Source of the DNA: Rhodospirillaceae bacterium TMED167
GTDB lineage: Bacteria; Pseudomonadota; Alphaproteobacteria; Rhodospirillales_A; UBA2165
Assembly: GCA_002170915.1 (NCBI GenBank)
Contig: NHHQ01000073.1
Coordinates: forward strand, 1-6,245
Length of the DNA: 6,245 bases
Reading direction: 5' to 3'
Part shown: one piece after another, positions 1-5,208 of the stretch
Layout of the letters: each line of letters begins with the position of its first letter
How positions within the stretch are numbered: the stretch's first letter is position 1
The notes under the pieces: model-generated
Databases searched by the model: none
What the model was told of the DNA's origin: nothing
Seen by the model: the letters and a program-made list of their open reading frames with translations, nothing else
Program-made: the position numbers and the translations under genes

Positions 1-332
1 CAAGCCCGGGGTCGAACAGAGGTCTAGCTAAGGTTGGGTGAGGCCCCATAATCAACTCTCGGCGCACTTGGACGGATCATGAGAAACCGGGCTGTTCCAT
101 GGGCGCTCGGTCTAAGTAACCACGCCCCCTTCTATGGAAACTCTTGCGGCGGTCCTCCTGGTTAATTGTCCTTATGGCGCGCCGGCGGCTGCGTTCATCG
201 ATGCCTACCGGCGACGCGGGCCGGAACGACGGATCCGGTTAGCAGAAAATCGCTCTAGCCCTCCTGGATTTACGCCGTTAAAAAGGTCTGGTAATAGGAT
301 TCAGAATAGACCAAAATTAGGCTCCCTTTGAC
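1..332. other. gene-poor region upstream of the cytochrome c gene
   Basis: I see no recognisable protein or RNA gene in this stretch. One open frame (134-331, + strand, 65 codons) ends one base before the cytochrome GTG start, but its product is Arg/Pro/Ser-rich in the second half, resembles no family I know and has no Shine-Dalgarno sequence before its ATG, so I do not call it a gene. There is potential RNA pairing: AGCCCGG (3-9) with CCGGGCT (87-93), and alternatively GAACAG (14-19) with CTGTTC (92-97). CCGGC (208-212) can pair with GCCGG (220-224), and GGTCT (285-289) with AGACC (308-312). The left edge may cut through a larger element. No T-loop or other tRNA hallmark was found. Confidence 0.5.
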
Positions 333-821
333 GTGAAACGTGAGCGCTTTGCCCGAAATATCTTACTGCTGATCGGCGCCTATGTGGTGATCGCGGGCGC
401 CGTAGCAGGCTATCTGGTCCTAAATGGTCGGATGACCGCGCAAACCAATCCTTTCAACCCCGCCCTGGTGGCTCTGGGGAAAGAGGTATATGCGGGCCAC
501 TGCGCGGAATGCCATGGGGTTGATCTTAAAGGGCAGCCCAACTGGGAGACGCAAAAACCTGACGGCACATTTCCGGCGCCGCCCCAGGATGGGACAGGCC
601 ACAATTGGGAACATTCCGACCGCCAGCTGTTTGATTTTATCAGCGAAGGCGGAGCAATCTTTGCGCCCACCAGCATGAACAGCAACATGCCCGCGTATAA
701 ACACCAATTGGACGCGCGCGAAATTTGGGCCGTTCTGGCCTATATTAAAAGCACCTGGCCGGAAGAGATACTCAAGAAACAGGCTGCAACCAACTTCGTT
801 GGCGGCTTCCGGCATCACTGA
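333..821 (+). CDS. membrane-anchored monohaem c-type cytochrome
   Basis: This is a 162-residue class I-like cytochrome c, probably an electron carrier facing the periplasm. The N-terminus is basic (KRERFARN) and is followed by an about 21-residue hydrophobic segment (residues 10-30) that acts as a signal anchor or a long signal peptide; MTA before residue 38 could be a cleavage site. The single haem motif CAECH is at residues 57-61, with His61 as the proximal ligand. Met119 in the NMPAY context is the likely distal ligand. The C-terminal helix IWAVLAYIKSTWP (residues 131-143) is typical of the cytochrome c / CBB3-type fold. GTG at 333 is chosen because an in-frame TAG lies at 318-320 and no ATG precedes the anchor; the only SD-like string is a weak AGG 11 nt upstream. 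No oxidase, reductase or dehydrogenase partner gene is in view, so its redox partner is unknown. The fold assignment is firm; the specific role is not. Confidence 0.92.
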   Translation: MKRERFARNILLLIGAYVVIAGAVAGYLVLNGRMTAQTNPFNPALVALGKEVYAGHCAECHGVDLKGQPNWETQKPDGTFPAPPQDGTGHNWEHSDRQLFDFISEGGAIFAPTSMNSNMPAYKHQLDAREIWAVLAYIKSTWPEEILKKQAATNFVGGFRHH

Positions 822-841
822 TCTTTAGGCCGGAAGATCAG
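818..841 (+). terminator. hairpin overlapping the cytochrome c stop codon
   Basis: A perfect 8-bp inverted repeat, CTGATCTT (818-825) and AAGATCAG (834-841), has an 8-nt loop and contains the TGA stop at 819-821. It could end or stabilise the cytochrome transcript. No T-tract follows, so it is not a classic intrinsic terminator. Confidence 0.4.
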
Positions 842-940
842 TCAAATGACGGTCGACCGCTTTTACAGGCACTGGGCCTACCCGGATTAAGACGCCGTCT
901 CATCACGCACAAATAAACACGTCAGTTTCTACCATGCGAG

Positions 941-965
941 CATATCTCATCTATGAGAGTATATG
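941..965. promoter_or_regulatory. bulged palindrome, possible operator
   Basis: CATATCTCAT (941-950) is mirrored by ATGAGAGTATATG (953-965). The arms are perfectly complementary except for three extra bases in the right arm, and only CT separates them. The short centre and the position just upstream of candidate promoter boxes for the 36-codon gene suggest a dimeric-regulator site rather than an RNA hairpin. This is inferred from symmetry alone; the regulator is unknown. Confidence 0.3.
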
Positions 966-977
966 TGGAACAACCTA

Positions 978-1013
978 TTGATATCTTGAGCCAAATAAAT
1001 ATGTTGCTATTTT
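978..1013 (+). promoter_or_regulatory. candidate promoter for the small membrane protein gene
   Basis: Two overlapping sigma-70-like pairings are possible: TTGATA (978-983) with TATGTT (1000-1005), and TTGAGC (986-991) with TATTTT (1008-1013), both with 16-bp spacers. Neither is a strong match and the choice cannot be made by eye. The location in the AT-rich stretch 55-90 bp ahead of the ATG supports a promoter here. Confidence 0.3.
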
Positions 1014-1066
1014 GTTCTTTTTTGGATAAAGTCTGATTATTGACAATCAGAACCAGGAAGAACCCA

Positions 1067-1177
1067 ATGCTTAAGACACTCCTCGCAAAAGAATTTGCCA
1101 AGGAACTTGCGGCCCTATCCACACTGTTCAGCGCCGCCTATATATGGCTAGTGATCGGTACGGCGGTAATTGGCTGA
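1067..1177 (+). CDS. 36-residue small hydrophobic (putative membrane) protein
   Basis: This is a short open frame of 36 codons ending in TGA at 1175-1177. AGGAAG (1055-1060) stands 6 nt before the ATG, the best ribosome binding site in the window. The product begins MLKTLLAKEFAKEL, an amphipathic Lys/Glu-rich helix of about 14 residues. A hydrophobic stretch follows to the C-terminus (residues about 15-36, including AAYIWLVIG), long enough for one membrane span. There are no Cys or His residues, so it is not a metal or light-harvesting peptide of a known kind. It is flanked by a leader inverted repeat (1033-1050) and a hairpin over its stop codon. I do not recognise a family. Possibilities include a small subunit or modulator of a membrane complex or a type I toxin-like peptide; none is shown by the sequence. 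The evidence for translation is good, but the function is unknown. Confidence 0.6.
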   Translation: MLKTLLAKEFAKELAALSTLFSAAYIWLVIGTAVIG

Positions 1178-1184
1178 ACCAATT
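1168..1184 (+). terminator. hairpin overlapping the small gene's stop codon
   Basis: AATTGG (1168-1173) pairs with CCAATT (1179-1184) around a 5-nt loop CTGAA that holds the TGA stop; a T-G wobble extends it by one pair. It may mark the 3' end of the transcript. There is only a short TGTTT downstream (1188-1192), so intrinsic termination would be weak. Confidence 0.3.
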
Positions 1185-1222
1185 GACTGTTTAAGGAAAT
1201 GACGGGCTAAGGCGTGAGATGT

Positions 1223-1307
1223 CCCAAACAGGTTCTCCCAAACAGGTTCTCCCACACAGGCAGTTCAACACAGGCAGTTCAACACAGGCAGTTCCAAAAT
1301 AGGCGTT
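1223..1307. repeat. six-unit tandem array of a degenerate 14-bp repeat
   Basis: The units are CCCAAACAGGTTCT (1223-1236), an identical copy (1237-1250), a variant CCCACACAGGCAGTT (1251-1265), CAACACAGGCAGTT (1266-1279), an identical copy (1280-1293) and a diverged CCAAAATAGGCGTT (1294-1307). The CAGG core recurs every 14 bp (1229, 1243, 1257, 1271, 1285), then as TAGG at 1300 after 15 bp. Two pairs of exact neighbouring copies indicate recent local duplication. The array lies between the 3' ends of the small membrane gene (+) and the thioesterase gene (-), so it would be in the 3' region of both transcripts. No open frame runs through it. It is not CRISPR: the units are contiguous with no unique spacers. 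Confidence 0.85.
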
Positions 1308-1325
1308 AACTGGCCCTCCTACCTC

Positions 1326-1718
1326 TTATTCGTCAGGCACCGGTCGGGGTTTGCGCTCCTGATCTATGGCAACGTAGGTGAAAACACCTTCGGTTACTTT
1401 ATGGGGCTCTCCAAGCTCGGCGTATTGTTGCGCCCAGGCCTCAATTTTGATCGACATCGAGGTGGTCCCGACCCTAATAACGTCGGCATAACACGTCACC
1501 ACATTGCCGATATGAACGGGCTTATGAAACAACATCTCGTCAACTGCGATTGTTGCCGTTCGACCCTTCGCCCGCCGCGTCGCCATAATGCCGCCTGCCA
1601 AATCCATCTGAGACATGAGCCAGCCGCCAAAAATATCGCCTCTTGGATTTGTGTCCGCAGGCATCGCAACGGTTCGAATGGTTAGTTCACCGGTGGGTTT
1701 TTGTGTTTGATCGGTCAT
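1326..1718 (-). CDS. yciA: YciA-family acyl-CoA thioesterase (hot-dog fold)
   Basis: This is a 130-residue cytosolic acyl-CoA thioester hydrolase, matching the usual YciA length (about 130). Members release free CoA and a carboxylic acid from a wide range of acyl-CoAs. The diagnostic run PADTNPRGDIFGGWLMSQMD spans residues 20-39, with Asp39 at the position of the catalytic Asp of this family. The hot-dog helix (LAGGIMATRRAKGR) comes next, then the strand core (AVDEMLFHKPVHIGNVV, then VGTTSMSIKIEAW) and the C-terminal VTEGVFTYVAID. The start at 1718 (MTDQTQK) is chosen over an upstream GTG at 1817 because it matches the family N-terminus and has GAAAG seven nt before it; the upstream extension resembles no family sequence. 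The gene is divergent from parE and convergent with the small membrane gene. The gene symbol rests on family similarity; the substrate is not known. Confidence 0.93.
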   Translation of the reverse strand: MTDQTQKPTGELTIRTVAMPADTNPRGDIFGGWLMSQMDLAGGIMATRRAKGRTATIAVDEMLFHKPVHIGNVVTCYADVIRVGTTSMSIKIEAWAQQYAELGEPHKVTEGVFTYVAIDQERKPRPVPDE

Positions 1719-1884
1719 GGCTGGACTTTCATGATCTGGAGGATGCGGCACATGGCTTTTGCCTATAGATTTAAATTGCGAGCCACAATATATTGTTATA
1801 ATTGCCGTACCAACCACATTATACCGGTGCTAGATAGCCCGATGACGCTATCGATCCACCATTTCAGGATACCGTATACCAACC
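1719..1884. promoter_or_regulatory. divergent promoter region between the thioesterase gene and parE
   Basis: This 166-bp gap must hold the promoters of both divergent genes. For parE (+) a perfect TATAAT (1797-1802) is preceded by TTGCGA (1776-1781) with a short 15-bp spacer. A 12-bp perfect palindrome, ACAATATATTGT (1785-1796), fills most of that spacer and abuts the -10 box. For the thioesterase (-) a possible pair reads TTGGTA (complement of 1808-1813) and TATATT (complement of 1787-1792), overlapping the same palindrome, so the two promoters may interfere. The -10 box is good; the rest is inferred. Confidence 0.4.
1785..1796. promoter_or_regulatory. 12-bp perfect palindrome in the parE promoter spacer
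   Basis: ACAATATATTGT is self-complementary over all 12 bases and lies between the candidate -35 and -10 elements of parE. A bound dimer there could block one or both divergent promoters. It could also be a chance feature of an AT-rich spacer. Confidence 0.3.
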
Positions 1885-3900
1885 ATGGCCGACTTATTCG
1901 ACGATTCTCCCAAAGCGAAAAATAAAACCACGAAGAAATCAGAAAATTATTCTGCGAAAGACATCGAGGTCCTGGAAGGTTTGGAGCCTGTTCGCCGCAG
2001 GCCTGGCATGTATATCGGTGGCACCGACGAGCGGGCCCTTCACCACTTGGTGGCGGAAATTTTGGATAACGCCATGGACGAGGCGGTCGCAGGCGAAGCC
2101 ACGCGCATTGATCTTGAACTCACCGAAAACCAAACCGTCACAGTGCGGGATAATGGGCGTGGCATTCCCACCGACCCCCACCCCAAGTTTAAGTCAAAGT
2201 CTGCACTGGAGGTGATCCTGACGACACTTCACTCCGGCGGAAAATTTGGTGGAAAAGCCTATGAAACGTCCGGGGGACTTCATGGTGTTGGGCTCTCGGT
2301 CGTCAACGCCCTTTCAGATTCTCTCACCGTCGAAGTGGCTCGGGATAAAAAGCTGTGGACGCAGAGTTATGTGAGGGGCGAACCTACCAGCAAGCTGACG
2401 GATGGGGGCAGTGTCTCCAACCGCCGGGGCACCACGATACATTTTCACCCGGATCCCAAGATTTTTGGCGCCACGGCACATTTTAAGCCGGAAACCCTTT
2501 ACCGCCTTGCCCGCTCCAAGGCCTACCTCTTCCGGGGCGTAGAGATCCGCTGGTCGTGCGCCCCCGCACTGATAAGCGAAAAGGATGACACGCCAGAAAA
2601 CGCGACTCTGCACTTCCCGGGCGGGCTCAAGGATTACCTGGAGGGCGCTCTGGGCGACCGGAAAACCATCACGCCGACAGCCTTTTTCGGCCAAGCGAAG
2701 CTGAACGGCGGGTCCGGAACAGTGGAATGGGCGGTCGCCTGGCCGGAGGACGAGGACGAGTTCTTTAATTCTTACTGTAACACGGTCCCCACCCCTATGG
2801 GCGGCACCCATGAAGCGGGTCTGCGCGGCGCACTGACCAGAGGGTTGCGCGGGTACGGCGAACTCATCAACAACAAACAAGCAGCCAAAGTTATGGCCGA
2901 TGACGTTATTGGCGGGGCCACCATCATGCTGTCCGTGTTCATTCCGGAACCGCAATTCCAGGGACAAACCAAAGAAAAATTGTCCAGCGTGGAAGCAACC
3001 AAGTTGGTGGAAACCTCTCTCGGCGATCATTTTGACCTCTGGCTCTCGGGTGACCCAGAGACCGCTAAACGCCTCCTAGAGCACATGGTCGAACGCAGCC
3101 TGATCCGCATGAAAAAGCGCCAGGACAAGACCCTCAAGCGCCAGTCGGCCACAAAGCGCATCCGCTTGCCGGGTAAGCTATCAGATTGCTCCCAACGCTC
3201 ACGGGAAGGGACGGAAATTTTTATCGTGGAGGGCGACAGCGCGGGGGGTTCCGCGAAACAGGGCCGGAACCGAGCAACCCAGGCCGTTCTTCCCCTCCGC
3301 GGTAAAATTCTCAACGTCGCGAGCGCAACGGCTGATAAAATGCACGCAAATCATGAAATCAATGACTTGATGGAAGCACTTGGCTGCGGCATTGGGCCGC
3401 GTTACCGGGAAGATGACCTTCGATACGAAAAGGTGATTATTATGACGGATGCCGATGTGGACGGTGCCCATATCGCCTCCCTTCTCATGACATTTTTCTT
3501 TAAAGAAATGCCACAACTTATTGAAGATGGACATTTATTTATTGCCCAACCACCACTCTACCGGCTCAGCCAAGGTGGTCATACGGCTTATGCCATGGAC
3601 GATGACCACAAGGATGTGTTGATCGATAAAGAGTTCACCGGGCGGGGTAAAATCGAGATCAGCCGCTTTAAAGGCCTCGGCGAAATGCCCCCGGCACAGC
3701 TCAAAGAGACAGCTATGAGTCCGGCAACCCGGACCTTGCTGCGGGTGACACTTCCGCTGCGCCAAACGGACAGCCAGAAGAAAGAAGCAGCAGAGACCGC
3801 CGACCTCGTAGATCAGCTCATGGGCAAGAAACCGGAACTCAGACTAGCGTTCATCCAAACCCACGCTGCCAGCCTGGAAGACGATATGATTGATGTCTGA
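1885..3900 (+). CDS. parE: DNA topoisomerase IV subunit B (ParE)
   Basis: This is a 671-residue ATPase subunit of topoisomerase IV, which with ParC forms the type IIA enzyme that decatenates daughter chromosomes. The GHKL ATPase domain shows catalytic Glu58 with AEILDN (residues 57-62), DNGRGIP (89-95) and the glycine lid GGLHGVGLSVVNALS (130-144). The transducer domain carries the QTKEKL loop (361-366) with the ATP-contacting lysine Lys363. The TOPRIM domain shows EGDSAGG (449-455), PLRGKILNV (470-478), DADVDGAHI (522-530; Asp522, Asp524, Asp526 bind metal) and RFKGLGEM (594-601). Length and the TOPRIM/C-terminal wording fit alphaproteobacterial ParE rather than GyrB, which is about 800 residues. 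No residue is missing from the catalytic motifs. ATG 1885 is the only in-frame start, as a TGA lies at 1843-1845; the only SD-like string, AGGA (1866-1869), is 15 nt away, further than normal. parC is not in the window, and the gene looks singly transcribed. Confidence 0.97.
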   Translation: MADLFDDSPKAKNKTTKKSENYSAKDIEVLEGLEPVRRRPGMYIGGTDERALHHLVAEILDNAMDEAVAGEATRIDLELTENQTVTVRDNGRGIPTDPHPKFKSKSALEVILTTLHSGGKFGGKAYETSGGLHGVGLSVVNALSDSLTVEVARDKKLWTQSYVRGEPTSKLTDGGSVSNRRGTTIHFHPDPKIFGATAHFKPETLYRLARSKAYLFRGVEIRWSCAPALISEKDDTPENATLHFPGGLKDYLEGALGDRKTITPTAFFGQAKLNGGSGTVEWAVAWPEDEDEFFNSYCNTVPTPMGGTHEAGLRGALTRGLRGYGELINNKQAAKVMADDVIGGATIMLSVFIPEPQFQGQTKEKLSSVEATKLVETSLGDHFDLWLSGDPETAKRLLEHMVERSLIRMKKRQDKTLKRQSATKRIRLPGKLSDCSQRSREGTEIFIVEGDSAGGSAKQGRNRATQAVLPLRGKILNVASATADKMHANHEINDLMEALGCGIGPRYREDDLRYEKVIIMTDADVDGAHIASLLMTFFFKEMPQLIEDGHLFIAQPPLYRLSQGGHTAYAMDDDHKDVLIDKEFTGRGKIEISRFKGLGEMPPAQLKETAMSPATRTLLRVTLPLRQTDSQKKEAAETADLVDQLMGKKPELRLAFIQTHAASLEDDMIDV

Positions 3901-3931
3901 CCGGTGCAACAAAGCCGTCCCGTTGGCCGTC

Positions 3932-3948
3932 AGGGCATTTTAAGCCCT
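3932..3948. terminator. weak hairpin between convergent parE and argC
   Basis: AGGGC (3932-3936) and GCCCT (3944-3948) form a 5-bp stem with loop ATTTTAA in the 69-bp gap between the two gene ends. Being symmetric, it could serve both transcripts, but no T-run follows on either strand, so support is slight. Confidence 0.3.
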
Positions 3949-3969
3949 ATTCGCTGCTATAGGTGCCCG

Positions 3970-4920
3970 TTAGAGTCCTGTCGCTTCCTCAATCCCCAGC
4001 ATTAGATTAAGGCTCTGGACAGCCTGTCCGGAGGCTCCTTTGCCAAGATTATCCAGCACAGCGCTGACGACAACCTGGCGCCGCACATCGTTACCGAACA
4101 CGTACAACGACATCTGATTCGTGCCGTTGAGGCCCTCCGGATCCAAATGAGCCGCGTTAGCACTGGTGTTTTCCAGGCTCTCCACGGTCACAAACTGCTG
4201 GCCCGCATAATGGTCGGAGAGCGCTGCGTGGACATCGGAAACCGATGGGGTGCCCGGCAAGGCCCAGAGATGAAGCGGCACCGATACGATCATACCCTGG
4301 GCGAACCGTCCAACGCTCGGCACGAACAGAGGCCGGGTGTCGAGGCCAGCATGGTACCGGATTTCTTCTATATGCTTGTGCTCGAGGTCAAGGCCATACA
4401 CATAGAAGTTTTTGTCCGTCTTATTGTCCGCTTGATCGTCCTCAAACGCCGCGATGAGCTTTTTACCGCCGCCGGAATAACCGGACACGGCATTGATGGC
4501 CGTGGCATGATCCTTCGGCACGAGACCTGCAGTCACCAATGGATGCAGGATGGCAATTGATCCACAGGCATAGCAGCCCGGATTAGTGACACGCGTCGCA
4601 GCAGCGATTTTATCGCGTTGGCCCGGCGCCCACTCTGGAAAACCAAAAACCCAGTCGGGATCCGTCCGGTATGCGATGGAGGCATCAATGATGCGGACGG
4701 TAGGAGTGTCGATTAGTGAAACCGCTTCTATGGAGGCATCATCAGGTAGGCACAAGATCGATACATCCGCCGTGTTCAGGGCGCCCGCACGGGCGGCGGT
4801 GTCCTTCCGGCGGCTGTCCCCCAGATGAATAATCTCGATTCCCGGCCGACCTCTCAGCCGTGCCAGAATTTGCAGGCCTGTCGTCCCTGCCTCACCATCT
4901 ATAAATACTGTGTGCGTCAT
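3970..4920 (-). CDS. argC: N-acetyl-gamma-glutamyl-phosphate reductase, short (type 2) form
   Basis: This 316-residue cytosolic enzyme carries out the NADPH-dependent reduction of N-acetylglutamyl phosphate to N-acetylglutamate semialdehyde, the third step of arginine synthesis. The N-terminal nucleotide-binding motif GEAGTTG is at residues 9-15. The catalytic cysteine is Cys116 in NPGCYACG (114-120... starting at Asn113). The substrate loop VSGYSGGGKK is at residues 145-154 and KHIEEIRYHAG at 182-192. The C-terminal NLGKGASGQAVQSLNLMLG (291-309) is conserved in ArgC. The short length, about 310 rather than about 345 residues, and the compact N-terminal half place it in the type 2 ArgC subfamily found in many alphaproteobacteria. 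ATG 4920 has GGAG (complement of 4930-4933) 9 nt upstream. No other arg gene is adjacent. The start codon lies beside a possible upstream hairpin that could affect translation. Confidence 0.95.
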   Translation of the reverse strand: MTHTVFIDGEAGTTGLQILARLRGRPGIEIIHLGDSRRKDTAARAGALNTADVSILCLPDDASIEAVSLIDTPTVRIIDASIAYRTDPDWVFGFPEWAPGQRDKIAAATRVTNPGCYACGSIAILHPLVTAGLVPKDHATAINAVSGYSGGGKKLIAAFEDDQADNKTDKNFYVYGLDLEHKHIEEIRYHAGLDTRPLFVPSVGRFAQGMIVSVPLHLWALPGTPSVSDVHAALSDHYAGQQFVTVESLENTSANAAHLDPEGLNGTNQMSLYVFGNDVRRQVVVSAVLDNLGKGASGQAVQSLNLMLGIEEATGL

Positions 4921-4973
4921 CGCCTCTCGCTCCAGGGCGTTACCAAGTCACTCGGCGCTGCAGCCGGGAGGCG
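4921..4973 (-). promoter_or_regulatory. possible start-site hairpin in the argC leader
   Basis: In the argC mRNA the eight bases just before AUG, GAGAGGCG (complement of 4921-4928), can pair with CGCCTCCC (complement of 4966-4973), giving seven Watson-Crick pairs and one mismatch or wobble depending on strand. The GGAG ribosome binding site (complement of 4930-4933) would sit in the loop directly beside the stem. An inner stem CGGC (4953-4956) / GCCG (4963-4966) can compete for part of it. This could damp translation initiation; it is inferred from complementarity only. Confidence 0.3.
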
Positions 4974-5090
4974 AAGCTTATACCGCTAAATCTGCCTGCC
5001 GATCAACACACCCCCCGTCCTCAAGAGCCCCAAGGAGCCTGAGAAAGTCCGAAGACGACCCATTGAGGAGGCACAAAGGAGAACCACGTC

Positions 5091-5151
5091 GAGCCCTGGG
5101 CCAGCTCAGGTGTGGCATAGGGTGACACCTGGACAAGCTGGTCCAGAGCCC
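5091..5151 (+). other. long imperfect hairpin in the leader of the YdjM-like gene
   Basis: Three stems stack almost continuously. CAGGTGT (5107-5113) pairs with ACACCTG (5125-5131) around an 11-nt loop. CCAGCT (5101-5106) pairs with AGCTGG (5136-5141) after a 4-nt bulge GACA (5132-5135). CTGGG (5096-5100) pairs with TCCAG (5142-5146) with one G-T wobble. Two more pairs follow beyond a single mismatch, about 20 pairs in total. A competing local hairpin, CTGGAC (5129-5134) with GTCCAG (5141-5146), would disrupt the long form. There is no T-tract on either side, so it is not a plain terminator. It ends 57 nt before the ATG at 5209. It could be a leader regulator, part of a small RNA or a palindromic element; the sequence does not decide between them. 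Confidence 0.55.
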
Positions 5152-5208
5152 GCATAACGTTGCTTGTGCACCCCGTTCCAGGCTGCAACAGGACCCGCGC
5201 CGCGACCC

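Larger units (their letters stand above)
842..1066. other. AT-rich intergenic region upstream of the small ORF
   Basis: This gap separates the cytochrome gene from the 36-codon small gene. Positions 842-900 look like ordinary noncoding DNA. From about 905 onward the sequence is clearly richer in A and T than the flanking genes, as expected of a promoter region. It contains a bulged palindrome (941-965), possible promoter boxes near 978-1013, and a 6-bp inverted repeat CTGATT (1033-1038) / AATCAG (1045-1050) with loop ATTGAC just ahead of the small gene's ribosome binding site. An opposite-strand open frame crosses the area, but its product looks like low-quality antisense translation. Confidence 0.5.

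Noticed and set aside
134..331. 65-codon open frame ending one base before the cytochrome start
   Set aside because: There is no SD sequence, the composition is Arg/Pro/Ser-rich and low quality, and it has no family resemblance. The tight spacing to the GTG is probably chance.
922..1122. 66-codon minus-strand open frame over the small gene locus
   Set aside because: It is antisense to the better-supported small gene, has no good ribosome binding site and crosses the promoter region.
1223..1307. CRISPR array
   Set aside because: Units are 14 bp, contiguous and without spacers, and there are no cas genes.
1671..1681. tRNA T-loop-like GGTTCGAAT
   Set aside because: It lies within the conserved thioesterase coding sequence and has no acceptor or anticodon arms around it.
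2314..3030. 238-codon antisense open frame inside parE
   Set aside because: It lies opposite a clearly conserved gene in GC-rich DNA, and its product has no recognisable motifs.
4147..4560. 137-codon open frame antisense to argC
   Set aside because: It is a shadow of argC, which has all catalytic motifs on the other strand.
5036..5055. RNase P RNA-like string GAGAAAGTCCG
   Set aside because: The surrounding sequence lacks the other conserved RNase P blocks and the gap is too short for that RNA.
5021..5155. 44-codon minus-strand open frame (MRALDQLVQV...) across the long hairpin
   Set aside because: The product looks superficially protein-like, but there is no SD at normal spacing, most of its sequence is constrained by the hairpin arms, and no family is recognised. 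Conservation testing would be needed to revive it.
5175..5189. SOS box upstream of the YdjM-like gene, expected from E. coli ydjM
   Set aside because: The best string is GTTC-N7-CAAC, which does not match the alphaproteobacterial GTTC-N7-GTTC.
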